From JBBQVZ01 sp963695975 (GTDB lineage Bacteria; Actinomycetota; UBA4738; HRBIN12), in the NCBI GenBank assembly GCA_963695975.1, contig CAVOIB010000012.1, positions 1-64,000 of the forward strand: 64,000 nt of DNA, read 5' to 3'. How positions within the stretch are numbered: the stretch's first letter is position 1; each line of letters begins with the position of its first letter. Under the pieces are notes generated by a model that searched no databases, was not told where the DNA came from, and saw only the letters and a program-made list of their open reading frames with translations. Position numbers and translations under genes: made by a program. Shown here piece after piece: positions 15,784-23,248 of this stretch.

Positions 15784-16806
15784 GTGTTCCTGCGGGCAAC
15801 CATCGCGACGATCGCCCTCGCGGGCGTGCTCATCGCTGCCCCAGCGTGGGCCGACACGAAAGGCGACCTTGAGGCCGCACGGCAGGAGCTCGCGACCAAG
15901 CAGGCGGAGCTCGACCGCCTCACGCTCCAGTGGCAGCAGACCGAGACGGCCCTCGCCCAGGCGCAGGACGCCGTCAGGCAGGCCCAGACCGAGATCGGTT
16001 CGCTGCAGGCCCAGCTCGCACGCGTCCAGCGCACGCTCAACGAACAGGTGCGGGCGGTCTACATGTCCGGTGGGAACGCCACGATCGGCGCGCTGCTCGG
16101 CTCAGACTCATTCGTGGATTTCGCGGACCGGCTGCGGTTCGCGACGAGCATCGTGCAGGGCGACGAGGACTTGGCGGTCTCGGTGGGCGTGCAGTCCGAG
16201 CGATTGCGTCGAACGCGTGAGCGACTGGTCCGCGAGTCGCAGGCACAGGCCGACGCGGCGGCATCGCTCGAGAGCCAGAAGGTCGATCTGGACGCGAAGG
16301 TGAACGACCTGCAGTCCACGGTGAGCGAGCTCTACCGGAAGTACCAGGACCAGCTCGCGGCCCAGCAGCAGATCGGGCTTCCCTCGTCGGCCGGCGGGAG
16401 CTCGTTCTCGCCTACGTCCTCGGGCGCCATCTCGATCTGCCCGGTCCAGGGCGCGGTTTCGTTCGTCGATTCGTTCGGATGGCCGCGGCCTGGTGGAAGG
16501 ACCCACGAGGGGATCGACATGATCTCGCCGTACGGGACCCCGATCGTCGCGGTCCACAGTGGCAATGCCGTGCAGACGCCCAACTCGCTCGGGGGCAACG
16601 CGGTGATCGTGTACCACGACGGCGGTGACTTCACGTACTACGCGCACATGAGTTCCTACGGCGCGGCCGGCCCTGTCGGCGTGGGGGACGTGATCGGCTA
16701 CGTGGGGTCGACCGGCGACACGAACGTGAACCACCTGCACTTCGAGTACCACCCCGGAGGCGGGGGGGCGATCGACCCGTACCAGGCGTTGCTCGCCGTC
16801 TGCTGA
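15784..16806 (+). CDS. Secreted M23 metallopeptidase with coiled coil
   Basis: A 340-residue protein with a signal peptide (basic start, hydrophobic IATIALAGVLIAAPAWA), a long coiled coil (about 25-200) and a C-terminal LytM/M23 domain. The zinc ligands are visible as H-x3-D (THEGID, about 241-245) and H-x-H (NHLHFEYH, about 318). It probably cleaves peptidoglycan cross-links or, like EnvC/RipC-type proteins, activates other hydrolases during division. The start is uncertain: GTG 15784 is used, but GAGGAGG at 15748 sits 8 nt before a CTG at 15763-ish that could also serve. TAGCCT at 15705 is a -10 candidate, with a leader of about 70 nt. Confidence 0.85.
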   Translation: MFLRATIATIALAGVLIAAPAWADTKGDLEAARQELATKQAELDRLTLQWQQTETALAQAQDAVRQAQTEIGSLQAQLARVQRTLNEQVRAVYMSGGNATIGALLGSDSFVDFADRLRFATSIVQGDEDLAVSVGVQSERLRRTRERLVRESQAQADAAASLESQKVDLDAKVNDLQSTVSELYRKYQDQLAAQQQIGLPSSAGGSSFSPTSSGAISICPVQGAVSFVDSFGWPRPGGRTHEGIDMISPYGTPIVAVHSGNAVQTPNSLGGNAVIVYHDGGDFTYYAHMSSYGAAGPVGVGDVIGYVGSTGDTNVNHLHFEYHPGGGGAIDPYQALLAVC

Positions 16807-16830
16807 GTCGGGGAGCGTAGAATCCACCGC

Positions 16831-17370
16831 GTGACCGACCAGCCGACCACCGGCCATCGCCGGATCGACCGCATCCGCGACGACACGTACATCCTCGATC
16901 TAGGCGAGTTGTCTTTGATCGATCTCCGCGCCCGCCGCGACGAGTGCCTCGCTGAGCGCGAGTACCTCTCGCTCCTTCGAAGGCTCGTCCAGGGGCGCGC
17001 GGAGATCCTCCGCGCCGAGCTCGACGCGCGCGGTTCGGATGAGGATCGCGGACCGCTGGTCGACCGGCTCGCCTCGATCCTGGCAGGCGATGAGAAACAG
17101 TCTGGGTCCCGCGGGGAGGCCGTCCGTGTCGGCGTCCCCGAGGAGGAGCTCCTCCTGGCGCGCCGCCGGATCGAGCGCCTGGTGGCCGACGCCGGGATCT
17201 CGGATCCTGCCTCCCTGGACGATGGGCAGCTCGCGGCGGCCGTGGATCTGCTCGCCTCTGAGGAACGCGAGGTGTCCACGGCGCGTTCCGATGTGATCCG
17301 CGTCCTGGACGTCCTCCAGGACGAACTCAAGCGCCGGTACCGAGAGGATCCGACGCTCGTCCTCAGCTGA
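16831..17370 (+). CDS. RsiG-like protein (c-di-GMP-responsive anti-sigma factor family)
   Basis: A 179-residue, charged, helical protein. Residues 38-62 contain the spacing S-x2-R-x3-Q-x3-E (S47, R50, Q54, E58, in EYLSLLRRLVQGRAEIL). This closely matches the c-di-GMP-binding helix of RsiG, described with the pattern E-x3-S-x2-R-x3-Q-x3-D, although here the last position is Glu and the first Glu is shifted by one. Family proteins are also annotated as aerial mycelium formation proteins. RsiG together with c-di-GMP sequesters the sigma factor WhiG in Streptomyces. A second helical half follows (LLLARRRIERL). TAGAAT lies 7 nt before the GTG, so it is probably leaderless. The asparaginase gene follows after 3 nt. 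Confidence 0.65.
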   Translation: MTDQPTTGHRRIDRIRDDTYILDLGELSLIDLRARRDECLAEREYLSLLRRLVQGRAEILRAELDARGSDEDRGPLVDRLASILAGDEKQSGSRGEAVRVGVPEEELLLARRRIERLVADAGISDPASLDDGQLAAAVDLLASEEREVSTARSDVIRVLDVLQDELKRRYREDPTLVLS

Positions 17371-17373
17371 GCC

Positions 17374-18384
17374 GTGGGCGCGGTCCCGTTGGTCCGCGTC
17401 GTTCGCTCCGGCCTCGTCGAGTCGATCCATCTGGGGCACGTGGCGGTGTGTGACGTCGACGGCCGGTTGATCGCCTCGGCCGGCGACCCGAACCGTGTCG
17501 TGTTCGCGCGATCGTGCATGAAGCCCCTGCAGGCTGCCGTGTCGCTCAAGGCGATCGCGGAACCGATCCCGGATCGCGAGGTCGCGGTGATGTGCGCCTC
17601 CCACAACGGTGAGCCTGTGCACGTGGGGGCCGTGCAGGCCGTCTTGATGCGGGCCGGGCTGGGGGCCGACGCGCTCAGGAACCCCGTCGGCTGGCCGCTC
17701 GACCCCGAGGCGATGGCTGCCTCCTACCATCCCCACCGGCTCGTGCACAACTGTTCCGGGAAGCACGCCGGGATGCTGCTCGCGTGCGTCCGGGCCGGCT
17801 GGGATCCTGCCACCTATCTCCAGCCCGGCCATCCGTTGCAGCGCAGGGTGCGACGGGCGGTCCTGGCCGCGACCGGGCGCGACGACGTGGTGCTGGGCAT
17901 CGACGGGTGCGGCGTGCCGGTGCACGGGATGCCGCTCCGCTCGATGGCGACGCTCTTCGCTCGGTTGAGCGCTCCAGAACGGCTGGGCGAGCTGGGATCG
18001 AGCGCCTCGAGGGCCGTCGAGGCGATGATGGCCGAGCCGTACCTGGTCGGCGGGCGCCACAGCCACGACACCGAGGTGATGCGCGTGACCGGCGATGTGG
18101 TCGCCAAGCGCGGCGCCGAAGCCCTCGAGTGTGCGACGATCCTCACGTCGGGCCTCGGGGTCGCCGTCAAGATCGACGACGGCGGGAGCCGCGCCGGCGC
18201 GCCCGCGTTGATCGCGTCGCTCCGGATGTTGGACGGGCTCACCGCCGACCAGGTACGAGAGCTGGCGCCGTTCGCGACGCCGCCGGTCGCGGGAGGAGAC
18301 AAGACGGTCGGTCATCTGGAGACCGCGTTCGACCTGCGCCGGACCGGCAAGCCACAGGCCACCCGTTCATCCGATCGCACGTAA
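17374..18384 (+). CDS. L-asparaginase, rhizobial (class 3, AnsA/AspII) type
   Basis: A 336-residue enzyme of the family fold related to serine beta-lactamases. The S-x-x-K motif is visible as SCMK (Ser47, Lys50), followed by ASHNGEPVH, HNCSGKHAGML and GIDGCGVP, all typical of this type and absent from the E. coli type I/II enzymes. It hydrolyses asparagine to aspartate and ammonia in the cytoplasm. GTG 17374 is the start, 3 nt after the RsiG-like gene. The C-terminal GGDKTVGH is also conserved in the family. The pairing with the RsiG-like gene looks positional rather than functional. Confidence 0.88.
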   Translation: MGAVPLVRVVRSGLVESIHLGHVAVCDVDGRLIASAGDPNRVVFARSCMKPLQAAVSLKAIAEPIPDREVAVMCASHNGEPVHVGAVQAVLMRAGLGADALRNPVGWPLDPEAMAASYHPHRLVHNCSGKHAGMLLACVRAGWDPATYLQPGHPLQRRVRRAVLAATGRDDVVLGIDGCGVPVHGMPLRSMATLFARLSAPERLGELGSSASRAVEAMMAEPYLVGGRHSHDTEVMRVTGDVVAKRGAEALECATILTSGLGVAVKIDDGGSRAGAPALIASLRMLDGLTADQVRELAPFATPPVAGGDKTVGHLETAFDLRRTGKPQATRSSDRT

Positions 18385-18393
18385 CATCGCTAG

Positions 18394-19635
18394 ATGGCTT
18401 CCCCACGCGTCGCGATCCTGTCGGTGCACACGTCGCCACTCGACCAGCCCGGGTCGGGCGATTCGGGAGGGATGAACGTCTACATCCGCGCCGTGGCGGA
18501 GCGCCTGACCGATCACGGCATCGAGGTCGACGTCTTCACGCGCTGTCGCGGCCAGGACCCGCCCGAGACGCTCGAGATCGCGCGCGGCGTGCGTGTCGTG
18601 AGCGTGAAGGCCGGCCCATGCGCTCCGGTGCCGAAGGCCGTGCTGCCACGCTTCCTGCCGGAGTTCCTGGGCGGCGTCCTGCGGCGCGCTCGTGAGGACG
18701 GGCGTGGCTACGACATCTTCCACAGCCACTACTGGCTGTCCGGGTGGGTCGGCAGCTCGGCGAAGGAGTTCCTGGATGTGCCCCTCGTAGCCTCGTTCCA
18801 CACGCTCGGCAAGGTGAAGAACTACTCGTTGGCCCGCGGCGAGCGGCCGGAGCCATCCGCGCGCCTTCGGGGAGAGGAGCGGGTCATCGCAGACGCCGAC
18901 CGGATCCTGGCGCCGACCCCCGCTGAGGCGGCGCAGCTCGTGGGTCTGTACCGCGCCGATCCGGAGCACATCCGGATCGTTCCGCCCGGAGTCGATCACA
19001 CGATCTTCTTCCCGCGCTCGCGTGACTCGGCGCGCGAACGCCTCCACCTGTCGGGGCTGCGACTCGCCCTGTATGTGGGGCGGCTGCAGGCGCACAAGGG
19101 CCCCGACGTCGCGGTGCGAACCCTCGCGGAGGCCGTCGCCCGCGATCCGGAGGCAGCGCGCGATCTGATGCTCGCGATCGTCGGAGGCCCCAGTGGAACG
19201 GGGCAGGGTGCCGAAGTGACCAGGCTGATGGAGCTGGCCGGCGCCCTGGGCGTGAGCGACCGGGTGATGCTGTATCCGCCGCTCGCGCAGACACGCCTCG
19301 CGGACGTGTACGCCGCGGCAGACGTCGTGCTGGTGCCGTCGCGATCGGAGTCGTTCGGGCTGGTCGCGCTCGAGGCGCAGGCGTGCGGGACGCCGGTCGT
19401 GGCCGCCGCCGTGGGCGGGCTCCGCTTCGTCGTCGCCGACGGCCGAACCGGGTTCCTGGTCGAGGGGCACGATCCGGCCGATCACGCGGACCGCCTGCTG
19501 CAGATCCTGCGTGATCCGAGCCTCGCGGCTGACCTCGGCGAACGCGCGACCCGTGAGGCGCTGCGCTTCACATGGGACGCGACGGCGGCCGAGCTCGCGT
19601 CGATCTATCGTGAGTTGGTGGAGACGAGCCGTTGA
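18394..19635 (+). CDS. mshA: D-inositol-3-phosphate glycosyltransferase, mycothiol biosynthesis
   Basis: A 413-residue GT4 glycosyltransferase. The N-terminal HTSPLDQPGSGDSGGMNVY is nearly identical to the MshA signature (UDP-GlcNAc plus inositol-3-phosphate). Further motifs are FHSHYWLSG, SFHTLGKVKN, VPPGVDHTIF, the donor-binding VGRLQAHKGPD and SRSESFGLVALEAQACGTPV. MshA catalyses the first step of mycothiol synthesis, a thiol restricted to actinobacteria, which supports the taxonomic reading. TAACAT lies 6 nt before the ATG, suggesting a leaderless start. The TGA overlaps the TTG of the acetyltransferase. Other GT4 sugar transferases are less likely. Confidence 0.88.
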   Translation: MASPRVAILSVHTSPLDQPGSGDSGGMNVYIRAVAERLTDHGIEVDVFTRCRGQDPPETLEIARGVRVVSVKAGPCAPVPKAVLPRFLPEFLGGVLRRAREDGRGYDIFHSHYWLSGWVGSSAKEFLDVPLVASFHTLGKVKNYSLARGERPEPSARLRGEERVIADADRILAPTPAEAAQLVGLYRADPEHIRIVPPGVDHTIFFPRSRDSARERLHLSGLRLALYVGRLQAHKGPDVAVRTLAEAVARDPEAARDLMLAIVGGPSGTGQGAEVTRLMELAGALGVSDRVMLYPPLAQTRLADVYAAADVVLVPSRSESFGLVALEAQACGTPVVAAAVGGLRFVVADGRTGFLVEGHDPADHADRLLQILRDPSLAADLGERATREALRFTWDATAAELASIYRELVETSR

Positions 19636-20168
19636 TCACCGGCCGGCGTGTCACGCTCCGCCCGGTGGAGGAGCGCGACTACCCGCTGATCCAGGACTGG
19701 CAGAACGATCCCGAGGTCTGGTGGCTGATGGACTACGAGATGCCGTTCTCGCTCGCAGACATCGCGGACAGCGAACGGCGCGCGCGCGACGAAGGGTTCC
19801 CGTTCGTCATCGAGACCGACGGTCGTCCGATCGGCCGCATCGGGTTGAACCGGCTCCGTCGCCGGGACCGCATCTGTTCTTTGTACGTGCTCATCGGCGA
19901 TCGCTCCGCGTGGGGGAACGGCCTCGGCACCGACGCGATCGACGCGTTGCTCGATCACGCGTTCAAGCGTTTCGACCTGCATCAGGTCGAGCTCTGGTCG
20001 CTCGCCGACAATGAACGGGCGATCCGCGCGTACCACCACAGCGGCTTCCGCGAGGAGGCGCGTCTGGCAGACCGCTCCTGGAAGGACGGGCGGTGGGTCG
20101 ATCGCATCGTCATGACCGTTACGCCTGAGGCGTTCCGCGCGGCTCGCGCGGCACGCGACGGGGCCTGA
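19632..20168 (+). CDS. GNAT acetyltransferase
   Basis: A 178-residue RimJ/RimL-type N-acetyltransferase. RRVTLRPVEERDYPLI starts the fold; LYVLIGDRSAWGNGLGTDAI contains the acetyl-CoA pyrophosphate loop; FDLHQVELWSLADNERAIRAY and HSGFREEARL finish it. The start is a TTG that overlaps the mshA stop (TTGA), so translation is coupled. The substrate is unknown; a link with mycothiol metabolism (for example MshD-like acetylation) is not supported by the sequence, since MshD has two GNAT domains. Confidence 0.8.
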   Translation: MITGRRVTLRPVEERDYPLIQDWQNDPEVWWLMDYEMPFSLADIADSERRARDEGFPFVIETDGRPIGRIGLNRLRRRDRICSLYVLIGDRSAWGNGLGTDAIDALLDHAFKRFDLHQVELWSLADNERAIRAYHHSGFREEARLADRSWKDGRWVDRIVMTVTPEAFRAARAARDGA

Positions 20169-20220
20169 CGCGACCGGCCCTCCGGCGTTCGCCGATTTGT
20201 CACTCTTTGTCGCAAGCCCG

Positions 20221-20289
20221 TGACCTGCGGATATGCCATCTGACCTGCGGAAACGTCGGGTTGACCGGAGTCGGCCTCGCCGTTAGATT
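20221..20289 (+). promoter_or_regulatory. Strong promoter with 20-nt-spaced direct repeats, upstream of the candidate RNA
   Basis: TTGACC (20261-20266) and TAGATT (20284-20289) are separated by 17 nt, the best sigma-70-type promoter in the window. Upstream, TGACCTGCGG occurs at 20221 and again at 20241, and the third member of the series is the -35 region itself (TTGACCGGAG at 20261), so the three lie at exactly 20-nt intervals. This looks like a stacked operator or duplicated -35 region. Confidence 0.7.
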
Positions 20290-20295
20290 TCGCCT

Positions 20296-20661
20296 CGCTC
20301 CAAGCAGTCGAAGCGCCGGAGCGAGGAACCGGACGGAGTACCGGAAAGGCCGCAAGGCGGATCGGGTGCTCCAGGCTCGGGAAAGCCGCAAGGCCACGAG
20401 CGAGCCGGCCGTGAAGGTCGCAAGGCCGGATCGGCGCCCCCGCTGGGCGACCCGCAAGGGAAGTCAGGCAGGGGCACCGGCACCAGGCAGGCCGCAAGGT
20501 CGGTCAGGTGTCGGGCCGCTGGGAGCGTCGCAAGGTGTTCCCGCGGGGTCCGGGTCCACGCGAAGTCGCGGAGGTTGCTTGGAGCAACAGAGCCCGAGGG
20601 GCTGACGGTGGCTGAGAGCTTCGGTTCTCGGCGAGCCGGAGGTCCCTCGGGTTCTTCTTTT
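20296..20661 (+). ncRNA. Candidate structured non-coding RNA with six GCAA-capped hairpins
   Basis: Between the acetyltransferase and tetR lie about 510 nt without a convincing gene. From the predicted start near 20296 the sequence folds richly. A 9-bp stem joins 20293-20301 to 20318-20326. Six units each contain cGCAAgg (at 20351, 20387, 20419, 20453, 20493, 20529; spacing 32-40 nt), with an inner 3-4 bp stem on a GCAA tetraloop and, in most, an outer 3-4 bp stem separated by a purine-rich internal loop. Examples are CTCG/CGAG at 20376-20400 and CACC/GGTG at 20481-20510. A 6-bp hairpin follows at 20574-20588, then a large terminator. It does not match RNase P, tmRNA, SRP, 6S or riboswitch consensus as I know them. 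A protein reading (132 codons from 20207) is compositionally unlike the neighbours. Confidence 0.6.
20593..20661 (+). terminator. Intrinsic terminator of the candidate RNA
   Basis: CCCGAGGG (20593-20600) pairs with CCCTCGGG (20644-20651) and is followed by ttcttctttt. Inside, a 9-bp stem (20611-20619 / 20624-20632, with two G-T pairs) is capped by a TTCG tetraloop. It is the best intrinsic terminator in the window. Confidence 0.85.
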
Positions 20662-20681
20662 CCGCTACTGTCCCCGATGCC

Positions 20682-21344
20682 ATGGGAGCGCCCACCGGGT
20701 CAGATGAACGCACGAAGCGTGCTCCTAATGCGGAGTCGCGTCGGGAGCGGACCGTCGAGGCCGCGATGCGTCATTTCGCCGAACACGGCTACCGGGGCGG
20801 GCGCGTCGAGGACATCGCGAACGAGGTGGGTGTTGCTAAGGGCACCGTCTTCCTCGACTTCGCGAACAAAGAAGGGCTCTTCCTCGCCGCCTATCAGCGC
20901 GCGGTATCGCTGCTGCCAGCCTGGCTGGACGCACCGGCCGACGTCGTCGATCTGGGGTTCTGGTCCACGCTCGACTGGTGGATCGAACGCACCGAGGAGC
21001 TGGGAGAGCAGGACTGGGTCTCGAACCGGATCGCGATGATCGGCCGCTACGACACCGGCCTCGGGTTGCGCCGGCCGATCGACCGCTTCATGCGGAGCGA
21101 GGACCCGTACGGCACGCTCGAGTTCGTGGAGTTCGGCGTCGGACGAGGAGAGGTCCGCAGCGACGTCGACGTCGAGATGCTGGCGTCCATGCTCGATTGG
21201 GTGGCCGAGCGGTTCCAGGACGCGCTCGTCTCCGAGGATCTGGATCCCGGTCTGATCCATCGCGCGCCGGAGCGTCGGTCGATGCGGATCAGGGAATTCG
21301 TGGAGATCTTGCGCGGCGGCATCGAGGCCCGGGCCGACGACTGA
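20682..21344 (+). CDS. TetR-family transcriptional regulator
   Basis: A 220-residue repressor-like protein. The N-terminal helix-turn-helix is clear: TVEAAMRHFAEHGYRGGRVE, DIANEVGVAKGTVFLDFANK, EGLFLAAYQRAV. The C-terminal ligand domain is not assignable to a known ligand. TACTGT ends 10 nt before the ATG, so the gene can be transcribed separately from the structured RNA that ends just upstream. One nucleotide separates it from the proline dehydrogenase gene, so it probably regulates the proline operon and itself. Confidence 0.88.
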   Translation: MGAPTGSDERTKRAPNAESRRERTVEAAMRHFAEHGYRGGRVEDIANEVGVAKGTVFLDFANKEGLFLAAYQRAVSLLPAWLDAPADVVDLGFWSTLDWWIERTEELGEQDWVSNRIAMIGRYDTGLGLRRPIDRFMRSEDPYGTLEFVEFGVGRGEVRSDVDVEMLASMLDWVAERFQDALVSEDLDPGLIHRAPERRSMRIREFVEILRGGIEARADD

Positions 21345-21345
21345 C

Positions 21346-22275
21346 GTGTTCCGTGCGTTGATCCTCCGGTTGGCGCGGGATCCGTGGTTCCGGCACGCGG
21401 CGACCGCGACGAGGCCGGGCCGCGCCGTGGCATCGCGCTTCGTTGCCGGCGAGTCGCTGGACGATGCGATGCGCGTCGCGCGCGAGCTCGACCGTGGACG
21501 GATCACCGCGATGCTCGATCACCTGGGGGAGAACGTGACGACGGCAGCACAGGCCGAAGAGGCACGGGACGCCTACCTCGAGGCGATCCGGGCGATCGCG
21601 GCGGCACCCACGATCGACATCTCGATCTCGATCAAGCTCACCCAGCTTGGTCTGGACCTCTCGAACGAGGCGTGCCTGGCGAACCTCGACCCGATCGCAT
21701 CGGCGGCCGACGACGCGGGCGTGCTGGTGACGATCGACATGGAGGCGCACGTCTACGTCGATGCCACGCTCGACGTGGTGCGGACCGTGCACGTCGATCA
21801 CCCGCGCGTGGGCGTCGCGCTTCAGTCGTACCTGCGGCGCACGGCGGCGGACGTGTTTGATCTGCCGGCGGGGATCCGCGTGCGGTTGGTGAAGGGGTCG
21901 TACCTCGAGCCTCCGAACGTCGTGTTCACCGAGAAGCGCGATGTGGACGAGCGCTTCGCGCAGCTGTTCGCGACGCTGTTGGCGCGCGGGCATGCGATCG
22001 ACGTGGCCACGCACGACCCACCCATGCTGGAGGGCGCGCGGCGCCTGACCGACGTCACCGAGAACGGTTGGTCACGGGTGGAGTTCCAGATGCTGTACGG
22101 TGTGCGGCGGGACCTGCAGGCGGACCTTGCGCGGCGGGGCTACCCGGTCCGGGTCTACATCCCGTACGGCACCGAGTGGTACCCGTACCTGACGCGACGG
22201 CTCGCCGAACGCCCCGCGAACATGTGGTTCTTCGTATCGAATCTGGGGGAGAGTGCGCGATGGACGCGCGACTGA
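21346..22275 (+). CDS. Proline dehydrogenase
   Basis: A 309-residue monofunctional FAD-dependent proline dehydrogenase (TIM barrel) that oxidises proline to delta-1-pyrroline-5-carboxylate and passes electrons to the quinone pool. Motifs include ISIKLTQLGLDLS, VTIDMEAHVYVD, VGVALQSYLRRTAAD, RVRLVKGSYLEP, VATHDP, EFQMLYGVRRDL and the substrate arginines in YIPYGTEWYPYLTRRLAERP, as in the Thermus-type enzyme. The GTG at 21346 lies directly after tetR, and proC follows after 10 nt. P5C dehydrogenase is encoded separately at 25.1 kb. Gene names putA, putB or fadM are used in different species. Confidence 0.93.
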   Translation: MFRALILRLARDPWFRHAATATRPGRAVASRFVAGESLDDAMRVARELDRGRITAMLDHLGENVTTAAQAEEARDAYLEAIRAIAAAPTIDISISIKLTQLGLDLSNEACLANLDPIASAADDAGVLVTIDMEAHVYVDATLDVVRTVHVDHPRVGVALQSYLRRTAADVFDLPAGIRVRLVKGSYLEPPNVVFTEKRDVDERFAQLFATLLARGHAIDVATHDPPMLEGARRLTDVTENGWSRVEFQMLYGVRRDLQADLARRGYPVRVYIPYGTEWYPYLTRRLAERPANMWFFVSNLGESARWTRD

Positions 22276-22285
22276 GGAGCGAACG

Positions 22286-23116
22286 ATGACGGATCGCAAG
22301 GTGGTGTTCCTGGGCGGCGGGAAGATGGGCGAGGCGCTCATCTCCGGGCTGATCCGCTCGGGTGGCCGGACGGTGGACGAGATCATGGTGACGTGCCGGC
22401 GCGAGGAGCGCGCGCGCGAGCTGGCCGGCAAGTACGGCGTGATCGCGTCGCTCGACAATGCGGAGGCGGCCCGCTGGGCCGACGTGCTGGTGTTGATGGC
22501 CAAGCCGCAGGACATGGAGGTGCTGCTCGAGCAGATCCGCGCGGATGTGACGCCCGATCACCTGATCGTGAGCTTCGCCGCGGGTCTGCGGACGTCGTTC
22601 GCCGAGAAGCACCTGCCGGATGGCGTGCCGGTCGTACGCGTGATGTCGAACGTCCCGGTGATGGTCGATGAGGCGATGTCCGTCATCGCTCCCGGAGCGC
22701 GCGCGGAGGACAAGCACCTCGCGCTGGTCGAGGAGTTGCTGGCCTACGTCGGCCGCGTGCTCCGCCTCAAGGAAGTTCACATGGACGCGGTCACGGCCAC
22801 GAGCGGCAGTGGGCCGGCGTACTTCTTCTTGCTGGCCGAAGCCATGATCGAGGCCTGTATCCTCCTTGGGCTGTCGCGCGACGTGGCGACCGAGCTGATC
22901 ATCCAGACCATGCTGGGTTCGGCCAAGATGCTTCGCGACACCGGCAAGCACCCGGTGGAGCTTCGGGAGATGGTCACGTCGCCCGGCGGCACGACGATCG
23001 CGGCGATCCGCCACCTCGAAGAGGCGGGCGTTCGCGCCGCGTTCTTGAACGCGATCGACGCCGCCTGCAAGCGGGGCCAGGAGCTGTCGCAAGGCGGCGA
23101 TGAAGATGAGGAGTAG
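22286..23116 (+). CDS. proC: Pyrroline-5-carboxylate reductase
   Basis: A 276-residue NAD(P)H-dependent enzyme that reduces P5C to proline, the last step of proline synthesis. The Rossmann start VVFLGGGKMGEALISGL, VLMAKPQDMEVLL, RVMSNVPVMVDEAMSVI and the active-site region ATSGSGPAYFFLL, then VTSPGGTTIAAI, are all present. GAGGAG lies 6-7 nt before the ATG. The gene shares an operon with proline dehydrogenase, the opposing catabolic step, and is followed after 2 nt by a 40-codon basic ORF. Confidence 0.96.
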   Translation: MTDRKVVFLGGGKMGEALISGLIRSGGRTVDEIMVTCRREERARELAGKYGVIASLDNAEAARWADVLVLMAKPQDMEVLLEQIRADVTPDHLIVSFAAGLRTSFAEKHLPDGVPVVRVMSNVPVMVDEAMSVIAPGARAEDKHLALVEELLAYVGRVLRLKEVHMDAVTATSGSGPAYFFLLAEAMIEACILLGLSRDVATELIIQTMLGSAKMLRDTGKHPVELREMVTSPGGTTIAAIRHLEEAGVRAAFLNAIDAACKRGQELSQGGDEDEE

Positions 23117-23118
23117 CG

Positions 23119-23241
23119 ATGGGTAGGGGTGACCGCAACCGCGTCCGCTGGGCGCACGACCGTGAGCGCCGTAAGAAGGACCGCGAGGCCCGGCAGGCCA
23201 AAGAGCGCGGCGCGGCGCGCAAGGCCGCGAAGAAGAAGTAG
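23119..23241 (+). CDS. Small basic protein (40 residues)
   Basis: The ATG at 23119 starts 2 nt after the proC stop, and GAGGAG lies within the end of proC. The product (MGRGDRNRVRWAHDRERRKK, then DREARQAKERGAARKAAKKK) is almost entirely charged, about half Lys/Arg, and would be helical. Composition suggests nucleic-acid or ribosome binding. The tight spacing, ribosome binding site and regular basic pattern argue for a real gene. No family is recognised. Confidence 0.6.
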   Translation: MGRGDRNRVRWAHDRERRKKDREARQAKERGAARKAAKKK

Positions 23242-23248
23242 CCGCCCC

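Noticed and set aside
20341..20540. CRISPR-like array in the six ~35-nt units
   Set aside because: The shared core is only 7 nt, the spacers are themselves structured and no repeat of 24 nt or more recurs; no cas gene is present.
20207..20605. 132-codon open frame through the GCAA repeat region
   Set aside because: Its product is Arg/Gly/Pro-rich without a recognisable fold, the frame starts upstream of the strong promoter, and the sequence is better explained by paired arms and tetraloops followed by a terminator.
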